Shown here: positions 10,699 to 22,800 of the stretch, piece by piece
Layout: every line of letters starts with the position of its first letter
Position numbering within the stretch: position 1 is the first letter of the stretch
Assembly (NCBI GenBank): GCA_016987375.1
Contig: PJRA01000508.1
Coordinates: forward strand, 97,076-161,075
Direction of reading: 5' to 3'
Length of the DNA stretch: 64,000 bases
Source of the DNA: Brachionus koreanus
Lineage: Eukaryota > Rotifera > Eurotatoria > Ploima > Brachionidae
Notes under the pieces: model-generated
Told to the model about the DNA's origin: nothing
The model's input: only the letters and a program-made list of their open reading frames with translations
The model's database searches: none
Translations under genes and position numbers: made by a program

Positions 10699-11058
10699 GA
10701 TCAATAGATTATCAGACGTATCTATTATTCAAAATACAGAAAGAAAGCCAAAAATAAAAATAATCCTAAAATAAATTTGTATAAAATTTTAATGTGAATC
10801 TTTTAATTCTATTATGAAATGTGGTATCCCAATAATTTTAATTAGTGAGAGATTACATTATTGATTAATTATTTAACTAAAATTTAAGAATCTAATACAA
10901 AAATCAAATATTTAACAATTTTTTTTTGAGTTTTTAAGAAAAAATTTTTTTTCTGTGATGATAAAAATAATTAAATGAAGAGTTTATATTAAAAAAATAT
11001 TATCAACAAATTACTTTTAAAAACCTCAGTATTAAAATATATTGAAACATTTTTCAAG
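10699..11058. other. Region that should hold the 5' end of the synaptotagmin-like gene
   Basis: AT-rich. The next gene lacks a start codon and N-terminal exons, and these may lie here. I could not identify a convincing exon ending in phase 1 before the acceptor at 11058. Confidence 0.3.
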
Positions 11059-12243
11059 TATCCAATTATGAAACTGGAGAAAAATGTGATAACTATTTCA
11101 TGAAGCTCGCAAGCACATCTGAAGATGATGAAGCTGAAAATAGTGATCAAAATCATGTCTATTCTATTGACAATGATTATTGGAATACAGAAATTCAAAT
11201 GGAAATAAATTTTGATAAGTATTTTACTATTCATAAAAATAGGTTTAAAAATTAATTTGATTGATTTTCTCATAGATTTAAAAATACTCTGTTTGTTAAA
11301 GTTGTGAAAGCTTCGAACATGTATCAAAATTTTTGTAATCTTATTCAAAAAAAAAAGATTCTAAGCCAAGAAATGTCAGTTAAAGACTTGTCAGTCGATT
11401 TTTATCAAATTTATTTTTTAATAGAAATTAATGGCGGCACAAAATTAAAATCTTTAGTAAAATTCAAATCAATAAAAAAATTAACAAATTAATTTTATTT
11501 TTAAAAGGTAAAAGATTTTGAAAATGAACCAATTTTTAACCAAAATTTTTACTTTCAAATAGAAAATAATTTAGCATCTTCACAAATAAACATTATCTTT
11601 TTTCTATTGAATTCACTAAATTCTACTGAATCACCTTATTTACAAGCTACTATTCCAGTTGAGAATGTTCCAAGCGTTCAAATCAATAATTTTCCGCTCT
11701 ATAATTTTGATTCTGTATTTTTTTTTTAGATTGTTTTTTAATCAATTTTTTAAAGTTAACCAAGTTGAAAGGTGAATTATTGGTGAGTTTTTGCTTTTTC
11801 CCAACATCAGAAAGATTAAAAGTCACCGTAGTCAAGGCTAGAGACCTTAGATCGGAGCACCAAATTTTGGGAGGTAATTCAATATTCGTTGTTTCATTCA
11901 TTTTTTTTTCAATTCATTCATTCGAATCCTAGATTTGTTTGTAAAAATAACTATAAATAAAAATAATCCGAAAAAAACTGAATCATTTAAAACAGAAACA
12001 GTGTTAAGAAATTCAAATCCAGTATTCAATGAAACATGTGTTTTTCATTTATCGACCAAACAGTTCAATCAAGCTAAATTAAAATTTGTAATCTATGAGC
12101 AAATTTCTGATCGTAATCAAGAGATCGGCTCTTTTATAATCGGAGCCGATGTTAGTAGATCATTAAATTTTCATTGGAATCAGATTCTGAAAAAAATTGG
12201 TAGAAGCGTAATTTTGAAAAAGTATTCAAATTATAAAAATTAA
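11059..12243 (+). CDS. Divergent synaptotagmin-like tandem C2 protein, 5' end not found
   Basis: Exons: 11059-11218, 11276-11456, 11508-11714, 11756-11873, 11933-12243. Introns are 57, 51, 41 and 59 bases and all phases agree. The first exon is an internal one; the start was not found. A degenerate C2A spans exons 2-4 (LFVKVVKASNM ... FYQIYFLIEIN ... NEPIFNQNFYF). C2B spans exons 5-6 (GELLVSFCFFPTSERLKVTVVKARDL, DLFVKITI, NSNPVFNETCVFHL, IGSFIIGADVSRSLNFHWNQIL). The PTSERL and HWNQ marks are synaptotagmin C2B hallmarks. Most Ca2+-binding aspartates are replaced: loop 1 has SEHQILGD and loop 3 has YEQISDRNQEIG. It is probably a Ca2+-independent relative such as the Syt12/Syt17 type. Confidence 0.78.
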
Positions 12244-15200
12244 ATTTTAAATTTAAGGTAATACTATGGCATCCAGTTTTTAAATGATTAAAAGCAATTT
12301 ATATTTTTTGTTTGTAACCTAGTAAATAAAAAAACAAGTAACAAAATTGGAACATTATAAATTTTTATTAAATTTAGTAAATATAATCAGCTAGTTTAAA
12401 ATAAATAAAATTGAAATTTTTTGAATTTTTTAATCAAAAAAATTATTTTGCTTAAATCAAATAAAATGAAAAAAAAAATTCATCTTTTCTTTACGAATCT
12501 GAAAATATTGCGGAAATTTTTCTAGGATCATTGAAACTAATGAATTATAAGTGAAATTTTAATAAATTGTCATATTTAATCAGATTAGAGTCTTAAGTGC
12601 TTAATTATCTATGAAAATTGCTCAAATGAAATTTGTTCTTATCTTATATTAAATTTATAATATAATTCAATAGAACTTGAACAAATTGAAAATATTTCAT
12701 CTTTTGCATAAAAAAAAGAGAATTTATTTCACATAATTTGGCATCTCAAGGTATTAATTTAAATTTCTAAAAATATAAAATTAAATTTTCAAAATTGGCA
12801 CAATTATTGTTAAATCTAAAATAAATCCTGTTTACTTTTATTTGTCAACAATCACTTTCAGAACAATCAAAAATTATTTTCTTAATTTTGTCGTCAAAAA
12901 AATTACTACATTTTTATTGCTAAAAATTAAATATTTTATTAATTTTTATAAAGATTCATCTGAAAATAATGGAAAAAAATTAATTTGCATCTTCATTTTC
13001 TAAAGCTAAATTGGTTCGGATTAATACCTAACCCTAAGCCTAATTAGGTAGACCTAATTGCTTAAAAAAGCATTCAAAACCATTTGACGACAATAATTTC
13101 ATGATAAAAGTGTCGTGAATTAATGTGATTTTTTGCAAATTTAGACGATCAATCTAAAATTTTAATTTTAATGTTTATTCCCGGATGTGACTTTGCCAAA
13201 CAATCAATAAATTCTGGCAACTCAAACTATCTGCCAGCATTTTTATAATAAATTATGCCTGTGTGTTGTCACAAAATAAATATAATTCGGTGTAAGTTAA
13301 CTTTCAGCATTGGCTTATTAGAAATTTTGATCAAACTAAGAGTTTCCATTTTTGAGTGCTCGTTTTTGACTAAGTCGCATGTTAGTATTTTCAACAAATA
13401 TCGATTTATTCCGATATTATAATTATGGATTTTTATTTGCCTTTATTTTGAGTGAATTAAATAATTATTTATAATGTTTATGTCATTTTTTAAAATTTTT
13501 TTGGTACAACTATAAATCTTTGTCAAATATTGTGCGCTTTTAATTCAAAATCTATGCTTGAATTGACTAAAATTTGAGCCAAGATTTACGACATAAAATA
13601 TTATTATGAGTTATTTTAAATTAGGATTAATTATCAAAACGATGTACGAACCAAGTTAGAAATTCTCAATAAATTTTAAAATTATGTATTCCTAAGAAAC
13701 ATTAATTTTTTTTTAAAAAAAAATTCAGTTCCGTTAAAGAACAATAACAAGTAACTTTTATATATAGAATCTTCTCAATCGAAACGTTGATATTTATAGT
13801 AAGGATTACTCCATTCAGATGATTTGATGACACATACTAGGTCTCAAAAAAATTAATTTCAAGTTTATGTAGTATTTTAAAATTTAATTTTGATTTGAAA
13901 AAAAATCCTTTTAAACATCAAGCATTTTAATCTTTATTTAGGTCTAGCTAAAAGCTCGATTTTTTTAATCTTTTATTATTCATTTAGATTAAATAAAAAT
14001 TTAAAAGGATATCTTAGAAGAAATTAGATAAATTTTTTTGTCATAAATACCGTTCATAAAATCAAAATTTTGCTGTATTTTTTTCAAAAATAGACATTTA
14101 AAAAAAAAAAGATATCGATCATTTTATTTCTAGGTGTTTAAAATTTAAGAAAAAATTTTTCTTAGATTTTGAAAATTTTCTAAAAATAATTAAAACTACG
14201 GACTCATTGAGGCAAGTTTTGAATTTTAATAGGCTGGAAATCTATTATTTTTAGCTGTTTAAAAAAAACTATCCTAAGGTATTTGCCGCTGATAAATAAT
14301 TAATCAAACCAAATTTATAACGAATTCATTTTTTAAGTCTTAAAAGTCATTTTTTTTTTAATGGTTGTTGTTAATTAAAATTCTTTTTGATTAATAATTT
14401 ATAAATCTCACGAGAAAGCTTACATATCGATATTTTATTCTTTTCATTCCTTTTTAATTTTGCTAAAAATTTAACTTCAAATTTCAAGGCTTAATTAGAA
14501 TTTTATTTAAAGAGAAAATTTCATATATTAACCCAGTAAATTCAACAAATTAGGTCGGCTTTTTTTTTACCTATTTTATGATTTAAATGGTTTTTATTTT
14601 GCCTAGTTAATATAATGAAAAATAGGTCCGATATTTAAGACTAAGATTTTAAAACTTTAATTTCCACCGATTACTTAGATATAAATTTTATTAGATACTA
14701 ATTACTGCATGGAAATATTTTGCACTAAAATTTGCCCAGAAAAGACTAATTCATAGCTTATCTGAAATTAATTTAATTTAGAAAATTGTTTATTGAAATA
14801 CGAACAAGAAATTTAGACAAAAAATATGCAAAATATTCGGTTTGGCGACATGTTGATTCATTTTATTTTAATCAAATTATTTAGGTATTGATAGCTTAGC
14901 AAATGTTTTATATAAAAGATTGAATGCAAGGATGTATCTTTGGCTGTTAGAATTTCAATAAAAATTAATATTCTTATATCTGTTTTATTTAAGCTCTAAA
15001 GAGAATATTAGATGCTTTTTTTAAAGTTCGTTTTTAAATTAAAAAAGTAACTATCATCAATCTAATATGATTAATTCAAATTTTAAATATTTTCCTAAAA
15101 ATTAGTAATTTTGGCCATGATTCGTTAAATTATCTTAAAATAAGCATTTTATTATTATTCTAATCTTAATATTAAACTTGTCTGTTTGTTATATTATTAT

Positions 15201-17012
15201 GTTGAAAATCTGATAAGACGATTTAGTATTAAATTAGAAATCTTTGGATCAATATTGTCAAAATTTCAGAATTGTTCATGTTTTGTTCTGTGTTTTAAAA
15301 AGCATTGGATTGTTGATAAATATATTAGGATTAAATAAAGAGTTTAGCAAGCTCATTATGAGAAACTTGAAAATGAGTTAATAATAAAAGATAGTAATTT
15401 TCTATTTTTTTTAAGTATCTTAGACAATATTTTAAATGTTCTAATTTATCATTTATCCACTATTTTAAATAAGTTGAATAAAGAACTTTAAATTGTTTCA
15501 GGTAATTTTAAAATTAATTTGAACATTTTTTTTTTAGAAATTTTATAGTTATGTAATCATTTTTTTTCTACCTATTTACATTTCCTTATTTTGTCATTTA
15601 AGTTTCCGTTAAAATTAATAAAAAAAAAAAACAAAAATTAATGGCAGCAGATAGAGAAAATGAACAAAAATATTAAAATTTGCTTTAAAAACAAAAAGTT
15701 ATTTGAAATCTAAAATTTCAATCTAGAGAAAATTGAGCATAATTTTAGCTTAATTAGAGAAACAAAATCGAAAAACAGTCAAAAGAGAATCATTGATATC
15801 ACTATTGTTGTTGTTTTTTTTTTTTTTTAAATTATGAAATTGCTTGCAACTATAAGATAAGATGAAATTCTGGAGCCGAAATTTTTTTCAGTAATTTAGC
15901 ATAAATACGATCATGATCTATTGACAAAACTTAGAAATCCTATTAATTGAGTGATGAAAAATAGATAAAAATGGTTAAGAAGAAATTAGTAAAAAAAATT
16001 GATTTATTATAATTATTTGATAAAATATTTTATTTCAATTGATTTCACTTTCAATAACTTTTTCTTTCAAGCCATTTTTTTTTGAATCCAATATTTAGCT
16101 ATAAAAATAATAAAACATAATAAAAGCCTAATATTGTGCCGCCAGGCTTCTTCAGACGAATCATTTATTTATAGTTTTAGATAAATCTAGTCATTTTAAA
16201 TTAAAAAAAAAAGAGCATAATTTTATTTCACAAGTTAAAAAAGCTGAATTTAACAACACCTTTTTCATTGAGAATATTCATTTAAATGCGGAGGTAGCTT
16301 TAATTCATTTCTTCAATTAATTTCCGAAAATAATTGCTGAGCTATTCAATTTATTAGAACATTTTGTATACATTTTAATAATAGAGTTTTTAAGGAAGAA
16401 AAAGGGAGATCAAAAAACAGGAATTTTTTATACCAAATTAATTAATATCTTTTACTAAGAGCATACCATCTAATTAAATAGAAATGATGTTGAATTTTTG
16501 AAAATTGTTTGATATTTCGGGTGCATAGAATGTTGAATCCAAACAGCTATTCTTGATTGAATGACAAATATTGGGAATTATTTCATCTTAACTAGAAAAA
16601 ATTAAGACCAACGATCTTCTCCCCACGGTACTTAGAACAATTGCATCAAGTTTATTAAGGCACTGTTTCTATTGATAATCTTATAAACAAATTTATGTAA
16701 GAAAAAAAATCAATAAAATTTAAAACACTGCATTTTCTTAAAAGCTATGTCTTTGTTAAAAATTTTTTTTTTTCCTCATCTAAAAAACTTTTATCTATTC
16801 TCTTAGTCTAAATCGCAAAAAAAATTTACCTTAATTAAATAAAAATGTATTTTGACATTTTAGCTTAGAATTATGTGTTAGTTTGTTATGATGTTTTTAA
16901 TTTAAAAATAATAATAATAATAAATTAATTATTTGTTTTTCGTGTTAACGGAATTCGACTTAAAAGCAAAAGAAACTAAACGAATCTAAACGAAAACCAA
17001 TTCCAACAAAAT
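12244..17012. other. Large non-coding region between the two synaptotagmin genes
   Basis: About 4.8 kb, extremely AT-rich, with homopolymer runs (for example T at 15815-15829) and an AAT run near 16908-16922. No open frame, RNA gene or duplicated block was recognised. It probably carries the synaptotagmin-1 promoter and possibly non-coding 5' exons. Confidence 0.5.
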
Positions 17013-19366
17013 ATGGAACAAGCAGCTTTATTATTAAGAAAATTGCGACAAGTAAAGCGCAAAGAGGAAATGCCTGACGAAGATGAATATTATACAGAGA
17101 AGATCATTGTTGGTACAAAATTAGTTCCAATTGAGACTACTAGTATAACAGAAGCATTAAAGACAACTTCTTTGTCCACATTTGAAAAGGGTCAGCAAAA
17201 AATTGAATTTGTGAAAGATGGGATAAACGAAGTTTCCAAAAAAATGAAAAGTATGTTTTTTCTGTTAATAGTTTAAACAAAACTAATTTGAATAATTCAA
17301 GTTCCACCTTGGGCCACTATGTTAATAATCTTGATGATTTTTATAATCATTATTTGTATTATTTATTTATTTTTTCGTAAAATGTGTCGTAAACTGTTCA
17401 GCAAAGGCGATAAAGTGACAGGTCTCAAAGGCTCTGTTGATTTGAAGGCCATGCCTTTACTAGGTAATTCGTTCAAAGAAAAAGTTCAACCGGATGTTGA
17501 ACAGCTTACGACAAACATGGAAGAAAATGACGATGCTGAATCTAAAAAGTCCGATATTGTGAATTTGGGAAAATTTGAATTTTCGCTTGACTACGATTTC
17601 CAAAAGCAGGAACTAACTGTCGGGGTTTTGCAAGCTCAGGAGCTACCCGCTATGGATATGGGCGGAACTTCTGATCCTTATGTCAAGGTCTACATAATGC
17701 CGGACAAGAAGAAAAAATTTGAGACCAAAGTTCATCGAAAAACACTCAATCCAGTTTTTAATGAAACTTTTGTATTCAAAGTAAAAATGAGTTTGGCTAA
17801 AGCAAAAATAAATAAATAAAAAATATTTTAAAAATTTTTTTATTTAAGAATTTAGCTTATGGAGACATCAGCGGCAAAACATTAGTTTTTGCTATATATG
17901 ATTTTGATCGATTCTCAAGACATGATCAAATTGGAGAAGTGCACGTTCCTTTAGGACAGGTCGATTTGGGAAAGGTGATCCAGGAATATAGAGATATACA
18001 GCCTCCTGCTGGAGATAAAGAAAACGTAATTATGATATTTTTATTGAAATCAAAGCCCACATTCTATTGAATCACTAAATTTAATATTAAATATCATTTT
18101 TAATCAATTTTAAATGTTAAATCCATTTAATTTTGAATCATAATTTAAACAAAAACAAAAAAAAAATTAAATGTGTTTAGATAAAATTTTTTGGCTGTGG
18201 TCAATTTTAGGCAAGGTGAGATTAGCTTTGAAAAATAAAAAAAATGTTTGAAAATATCCAAATAAAATTTTTAATTAAAAATTAATTTTTTTTTTTCGAG
18301 CAAGAATAAAAAATTTTTTTATTAAAATTTTTAAATTTTTTTCCTTTATCACATTATAAAATTTATAAAAATTAAAGGAAAACAAACTGGGAGATATATG
18401 TTTTTCGTTGCGATATGTACCAACTGCTGGTAAGTTAACAGTAGTAATACTAGAAGCGAAAAATTTGAAAAAAATGGATGTTGGTGGTTTGTCAGGTAAA
18501 TATAGTTTTATAAATAAAAGAATAAAAGTAATTCATTTAAAAATGATAACTATCCATCAATCAGATCCATATGTTAAATTAAATCTTTTTAAAAATGGCA
18601 AACGCATTCAAAAAAAGAAAACTTCCATTAAGACTAACACCTTAAACCCGTATTTCAACGAGTCGTTTACGTTTATTAAACTAAACACATATGACATAAG
18701 GGTAATTTAAACACTAATCATAGGCGCTCTCTTTAACTATTTGTTGCTTAATTAACTTTTTATTTGATTAAAATCAGCTCAATTGCTTTAATTTATTATT
18801 TAACTTTTTTTTTTTTTAATTTTTATAGATCCTTATGTTAAAATATCTCTCATGATGGGTGGTAAGCGTATTAAAAAAAAGAAAACATCAATTAAAAAGT
18901 GTACTCTAAATCCATACTACAATGAGTCTTTTTCGTTTGAAGTACCATTTGAACAAATTCAGGTTTGTAATTAGAATAAAAGAGAACCGAAATTCTGACC
19001 CATTGTGACTGAGTGTTCTAAATTGTATTTATTTTATGTTCAAGAGAAAAAGAAAATAGAAAAAAAATAAAAAAAATTATCAAAATTATTTTCTTTTTCT
19101 CTCTGCTTTATATTTGTAGATTAGTGTAGATTTTAATGTCCGAATATTTTTTTACTAATCATATTTATTTATAGAAAGTTACTTTGATTGTGACGGTTGT
19201 TGACTACGACAGAATCGGAACATCCGATCCAATTGGAAAAGTGGTTCTTGGATGTAGTGCACAAGGCTCTGAGTTGCGACACTGGGGCGATATGCTTGCT
19301 TCGCCTAGACGACCAATAGCCATGTGGCACACTCTCAAAGATCCTGAGGACGGCAAACCTAGTTAG
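17013..19366 (+). CDS. SYT1: Synaptotagmin-1, vesicle Ca2+ sensor, with alternative C2B exons
   Basis: Exons: 17013-17250, 17302-17780, 17849-18025, 18378-18495, then either 18565-18701 (5a) or 18829-18962 (5b), then 19175-19366. With 5b the protein has 445 residues. Lumenal N-terminus; membrane helix about 83-104 followed by CRKLF (palmitoylation-type cysteines); linker; C2A from about 168; C2B from about 300. Ca2+ ligands are intact: [12 protein letters not shown] and [10 protein letters not shown] in C2A, MDVGGLSDPYVK and [12 protein letters not shown] in C2B. The polybasic strand [12 protein letters not shown] and the final WHTL motif are present. It triggers fusion of synaptic vesicles by binding SNAREs and phospholipids on Ca2+ entry. 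It converges on the anoctamin gene, with stops 435 bases apart. Confidence 0.95.
18565..18701 (+). other. SYT1: Synaptotagmin-1 alternative C2B exon 5a
   Basis: 137 bases, acceptor atcaatcag, donor AGG|gtaatt. It enters in phase 2 and leaves in phase 0, exactly like exon 5b downstream. It encodes 46 residues starting [20 protein letters not shown] and ending [16 protein letters not shown]. It is clearly homologous to 5b, with a different end and a slightly weaker polybasic strand. The frame is intact, so it is not a decayed duplicate. Confidence 0.85.
18829..18962 (+). other. SYT1: Synaptotagmin-1 alternative C2B exon 5b
   Basis: 134 bases, acceptor tttttatag, donor ATTCAG|gtttgt. It encodes 45 residues starting [20 protein letters not shown] and ending [14 protein letters not shown], the form closest to vertebrate synaptotagmin-1 (FEVPFEQIQ is canonical). 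Joining 5a to 5b would shift the frame (5a ends in phase 0, 5b needs phase 1 upstream), so the two must be used one at a time. Confidence 0.85.
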
Positions 19367-19801
19367 ACAAGTTGATGCGCCATTAAGTAAAACTAAAATA
19401 TTTTATGTTATGTTTAATGTTCGAACAAAAATCTCATCAAACAACAACTAAATGAAGTTGATGAAATCTAATAGAAAAACCCGAATTAGAACTTATTTCT
19501 AGTCATTTATTTCTAAGGACTTATTTTTTTTGTTTGCTTTACATTTTTTTTTTAATGCAAAGTTTTTTGTGACTTCAGTTCTAACCCGATACTTGCGGAC
19601 TAAATTTTATTTAGTTCAGAATATTGTTGTATTTTTTTTTTAGTAATTGATTAATTAAATATTTTCCTTATCTAAAATTCCAATTTTAAAATGACCCATC
19701 AAAATTTTACTATTTAATTTTTTATTTATTTAAAATAATCATTATTCTGAAATTATATTTAATTAATTAAATAAATCAAAATTAACAAAAATCAAATGAA
19801 T
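19367..19801. other. Shared 3' region of synaptotagmin-1 and anoctamin
   Basis: 435 bases between two convergent stop codons, AT-rich, presumably both 3' UTRs. No other feature was seen. Confidence 0.6.
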
Positions 19802-22800
19802 TTATTTGCAATTTTGAATTAGGTCGACAATTATCTCACTTTTAGAGTTGGAGGCATTCAACTTTAATTTTTGCATGATTAAAAATTTTTCTTTTTTCAA
19901 CTTTAGATCCAAATGACGAGGTGTATCAGTTACCGACTGTTCAATGTATTTTTGAATCCATTGAACCACATTCTTGAATTAAAAAAATTTAAATTGAAAA
20001 ACTAAAACATTCATAAAATACTTGATAAAAAACAACAAAGGCCAGTTTGTAGCAAAAAAGCTTATACAAATGAAGTGTGTCCTCTCTTAGCTCACCATGG
20101 TACTTTGATTCGAAATAAGCACAGGTCAAATTATTCGATGAAATTCTTGAATAGAGCAAATTAGCTTTTGTAAAGCCATTTATAGTTCCATTTTCAACAA
20201 AAAAAATAAATTTATCAATGAAATCTGAAGAGAATGCAATTATTAAAGCCTTAAAAAAATTATTTAAAAAAAAAATTCTTTTAAATATCACGCACATTTG
20301 TAAGTACTGAAAAATAGGCAACATTCTCAAGTATTTTAAACCATATTCCAATTCCATTTACTCTTACCATGATCATTCGCCTTTTCCAGAAAAAAAAATA
20401 CTAAAAATATTTGAAATAATAGTTTTTAAATTTTACCTTGATTCACATAGAAGCTTTCGAGCATTTATGCGAATAGCTAGAATATTAAATATGAAAGCGA
20501 AAATAGGTCCAAGCGGAAAAATAGCCACAAATAAATTTACAAAACCAAATTGTAGAATTAGATACAGATAGTTGTCGATAAGATTATCAACATGATGAAG
20601 CTGATAGTCATTTTCCCACCGATTTATTGCATGAGGCAGTCCACTTTTAATAATGTTAGCAAAGCGCTTAATTCTAGGATAAGCTATGTCATAGGCACTT
20701 TTTAGCATTTGTTTAGCGACAAATGTTATAAAAAGATAGAATGCCACTTCTATGTGACAACCAGTATGCGAGCACTAAATAAATAATTATTATATTTTTA
20801 TTTTAAGTGATTGATAAAATTAACATTTTTCTGCAGTTGAAACAAAGTGAAAAAAGTGATTTTCACCTCCTGCTGAAGTCTGCAAAATCTGAAAAATTCC
20901 ACTCAATTAAAGAATATTGAAATATATCATCAAATCATCAATATCTCAACTGATGCACAATGATAAACAAGAATTAATATGATATCAACAAATATCTAAT
21001 AAACTATTTAAAAGTATACTTGTGCTATTAGTGATTAAACCCTCATTACAGGCATAACTGTAAATCTCTATCAATCTGCTAAGATTTTGCAGACTTCCGC
21101 AGCAGGTGAAACAACATTTGTCGCGTTTTTTTGAAAAATTTATTTATTTATCAAATTTATCAAGACTTTACTTAACACTAGAACGCCCGAAGGGTTTTTT
21201 AGACCCCTTTTTGAAAAATTGAAACTTGATTTTTACCACATAAAAAATGAAATTTTAAAAAACGGTTTTTATTATCTAAAAATTTTGATTGTAATTTTTT
21301 AGAAAATGAATAATTGNNNNNNNNNNNNNNNNNNNNNNNNNNNNNNNNNNNNNNNNNNNNNNNNNNNNNNNNNNNNNNNNNNNNNNNNNNNNNNNNNNNN
21401 NNNNNNNNNNNNNNNNNNNNNNNNNNNNNNNNNNNNNNNNNNNNNNNNNNNNNNNNNNNNNNNNNNNNNNNNNNNNNNNNNNNNNNNNNNNNNNNNNNNN
21501 NNNNNNNNNNNNNNNNNNNNNNNNNNNNNNNNNNNNNNNNNNNNNNNNNNNNNNNNNNNNNNNNNNNNNNNNNNNNNNNNNNNNNNNNNNNNNNNNNNNN
21601 NNNNNNNNNNNNNNNNNNNNNNNNNNNNNNNNNNNNNNNNNNNNNNNNNNNNNNNNNNNNNNNNNNNNNNNNNNNNNNNNNNNNNNNNNNNNNNNNNNNN
21701 NNNNNNNNNNNNNNNNNNNNNNNNNNNNNNNNNNNNNNNNNNNNNNNNNNNNNNNNNNNNNNNNNNNNNNNNNNNNNNNNNNNNNNNNNNNNNNNNNNNN
21801 NNNNNNNNNNNNNNNNNCATAAATGTTTCTTTCATTGTCTTATTTTTATCTACATTTTTATTTTTTTTACATCGCCTTAAGGCGTCAATTGAATAAATAA
21901 ATAATTATAATTATTTTTTATTTTGTATAATTTTTATTTAATAAAAAAAGAATGGCTTTTAATTTTATAAATTTAACAAAATTAAAAGAAAATTTCGTCA
22001 ATTTTAAATTTTATCCTTTTTGAATTCATTTAAAATAAAAATCAATCAAAATTTTCATAATTCAGCGATTCAAATTGTGCAAAATAAATTTTTCAAGAAA
22101 AAAATTTAATTTAATTGAAATAAATAACAAATTAAACTTACTGTTTCAATGTATTTTCTATTAATAAAATAAAATTTTATCCTTAAAATTAGAATTTTAA
22201 TTTAATAGCTAAATTTTATTTATTTTAAATCAAACCTTCCTTTCAGAAAAGCAATGTAAAATGCATGGGAATAGTAATTAAATGCCAATATAATAAACAA
22301 TTTAACAATTAAGCTTTCCTCGTACTCACTCTCAGTGCGAAACATTTCTTTTTTATTAATAATAGATTAAAATCAACTATTGATTAATTGATAAAATTAA
22401 TACCCCATCTGGTAATTTTTCGAGCAGATTTTTCGTATATTTTATCAAAAAGAATTATCAGTCCGAGATTTAGAATTCCACATGATATATTTGAAAATAA
22501 AGTCGCAAAGGGTCTATAAGAAGTAAAAATGGAAATAGTTTGAAAGTTTTAAATTTTTAGTTACCGTAGGCCTTCGGTTAAAAAAAGCATGTGATGAATG
22601 TTCAATCGAAAAAAAATAATAACAAAGTGAAAAAAAATTGCAACAAAAGCAAACAAAGTGAGGATAGCAGCTCCAATCAGTCTTCGCAAAAAAGTCAAAT
22701 ATATTGGAAAGTATGGTTCGAGTTCTTGGGTTATCGGGTTGTGAATTTCTTTGGTGGCATAGAAACAATAGTCTGGACTTGGTCTTTCCTAAAAAAAAAA

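Noticed and set aside
10989..11348. 119-residue minus-strand frame
   Set aside because: Antisense to the first two exons of the synaptotagmin-like gene; Ile/Phe-rich by AT bias.
13020..13060. Telomere-like TAACCTAACCCTAAGCCTAA stretch
   Set aside because: Irregular and only about 30 bases long; consistent with chance in AT-rich DNA.
21299..21896. Long open frames across the N run
   Set aside because: They consist almost only of undetermined bases.
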